A DNA stretch of 14,404 nucleotides from AC-69 sp044869895 (GTDB lineage: Bacteria; Actinomycetota; UBA4738; HRBIN12), in the NCBI GenBank assembly GCA_044869895.1, contig JBIOXZ010000197.1, positions 1 to 14,404 of the forward strand, given 5' to 3'. This document shows, one piece after another, positions 13,704 to 14,404 of the stretch; within the stretch, counting starts at the first letter, position 1; each line of letters opens with the position of its first letter. The position numbers and the translations under genes are program-made. The notes below the pieces were generated by a model that saw only the letters and a program-made list of their open reading frames with translations, had not been told where the DNA came from and searched no databases.

Positions 13704-14404
13704 TCAGAACCGATCGAACAGGATAGACCGCTTGACCTCCTGAATGGCCTTGGTAACCTCGATGCCCCGGGGACAGGCCTCAGTGCAGTTGAACGTGGTC
13801 CGGCACCGAAACACGCCGGTCCTCTCGGACAGGATCCTCAGGCGCTCGTCGGCGCCGCGGTCGCGCGAGTCGTAGATGAAGCGGTGCGCGTTCACAATCG
13901 CGGCGGGGCCCACGTACTCCTCGTCACCCCAGAAGATCGGGCACGACGTCGTGCAGGCCGCGCACAGGATGCACTTCGTCGTGTCGTCGAACCGGGTCCG
14001 CTCCTCGGGGGTTTGCAGCCGCTCGGTGTCGGGCTCGCCCGAGTCGTTGATCAGATAGGGGAGCACCGAGCGGTAGCCGGCGAAGAACGGCTCCATGTCC
14101 ACGATCAGGTCCTTCAGGACCGGGAGGCCCCGGATCGGCTCGACGGTCACCCTCGGGGCGACGTCTCGAACGAACACCTTGCAGGCGAGCGCGTTCCGCC
14201 CCTCGATCATCATCGCGTCCGAGCCGCAGATGCCGTGCGCGCACGAGCGGCGCAGGGCGAGCGTGCCGTCGTGGTACCACTTCACCTGGTGGAGCGCGTC
14301 GAGGAGGTGGTCGTCGGGGTCGGCCTCGATCGTGAACTCGTCCCACCAGGACTCCGCGCCGCGGATCTCCGGGTTGTACCGGCGGATCTTCAGCGTGAGC
14401 GTCA
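13704..14404 (-). CDS. sdhB: Succinate dehydrogenase iron-sulfur subunit (partial at window edge)
   Basis: At least 232 residues are visible; the window ends within one base of a possible start codon, as the truncated codon reads ?TG and is followed by TLTLKIRRYNPE, a typical SdhB beginning. The [2Fe-2S] motif is SCAHGICGSDAMMIEGRNALAC, where the third ligand is Asp, as in E. coli and mycobacterial SdhB, whereas the neighbouring FrdB has Cys there. CILCAACTTSCPIFW and FNCTEACPRGIEV supply the [4Fe-4S] and [3Fe-4S] Cys residues. It is clearly distinct from frdB and would be expected to follow its own sdhA outside the window, with frdABCD downstream in the same transcript. Confidence 0.92.
   Translation of the reverse strand, partial: TLTLKIRRYNPEIRGAESWWDEFTIEADPDDHLLDALHQVKWYHDGTLALRRSCAHGICGSDAMMIEGRNALACKVFVRDVAPRVTVEPIRGLPVLKDLIVDMEPFFAGYRSVLPYLINDSGEPDTERLQTPEERTRFDDTTKCILCAACTTSCPIFWGDEEYVGPAAIVNAHRFIYDSRDRGADERLRILSERTGVFRCRTTFNCTEACPRGIEVTKAIQEVKRSILFDRF

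Noticed and set aside
12074..13726. 550-codon plus-strand open frame across frdA
   Set aside because: Antisense shadow of frdA; its composition (Arg, Gly, His, Val-rich without motifs) follows from reversed GC-rich codons.

Overview
The window is a high-GC chromosomal segment from what looks like an actinobacterium, possibly a deep-branching or uncultured one. The reasons are the GC-rich third codon positions, many GTG and TTG starts, a DUF1918 protein (a mainly actinobacterial family), the purN-purH-folD / mdh neighbourhood known from Streptomyces-type genomes, and several promoters with a TANNNT -10 box lying 6-7 nt before a GTG start (leaderless transcription). I see no mobile element, CRISPR array, tRNA or rRNA. 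No gene-free stretch exceeds 300 bases; the largest, about 240 bases at 10099-10336, holds a surface-protein gene remnant.

Layout. (1) 14-4029, plus strand: one-carbon and purine block, purN-purH (8-nt overlap), then folD-metF (4-nt overlap). PurN and PurH use 10-formyl-tetrahydrofolate, FolD makes it from methylene-tetrahydrofolate, and MetF diverts methylene-tetrahydrofolate to methyl-tetrahydrofolate, so the four genes form a coherent folate-C1 unit. (2) 4062-4502: a small DUF4234 membrane protein. (3) 4529-7828: citrate synthase (minus strand) divergent from an isocitrate dehydrogenase-malate dehydrogenase pair (plus strand). (4) 7825-8993: a four-helix membrane protein, a short Cys-rich 56-residue gene (8439-8609) and a DUF1918 protein with a basic tail. 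(5) 9022-10098, minus strand: a second isocitrate-dehydrogenase-like enzyme. (6) 10136-10330: apparent 3' remnant of a fibronectin-III surface protein. (7) 10337-14404, minus strand: an E. coli-type frdABCD operon (fumarate reductase / menaquinone complex II) directly downstream of a separate sdhB that runs off the window edge.

Functionally the right two-thirds is a TCA-cycle island: citrate synthase, two isocitrate dehydrogenases, malate dehydrogenase and two complex II modules. The two isocitrate dehydrogenases share the substrate-binding residues but carry opposite coenzyme signatures (Lys-Tyr, NADP-like, against Asp-Ile, NAD-like). FrdABCD matches the haem-free quinol:fumarate reductase type, while the neighbouring SdhB has the Asp-containing [2Fe-2S] motif typical of succinate dehydrogenases. 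The island could therefore run the cycle oxidatively or its lower half reductively.

Nothing here amounts to an undescribed multi-gene system. The points most worth following are the short Cys-rich gene, the repeated leaderless promoter architecture, the paired isocitrate dehydrogenases, the tandem sdh/frd arrangement and the altered FolD cofactor loop.
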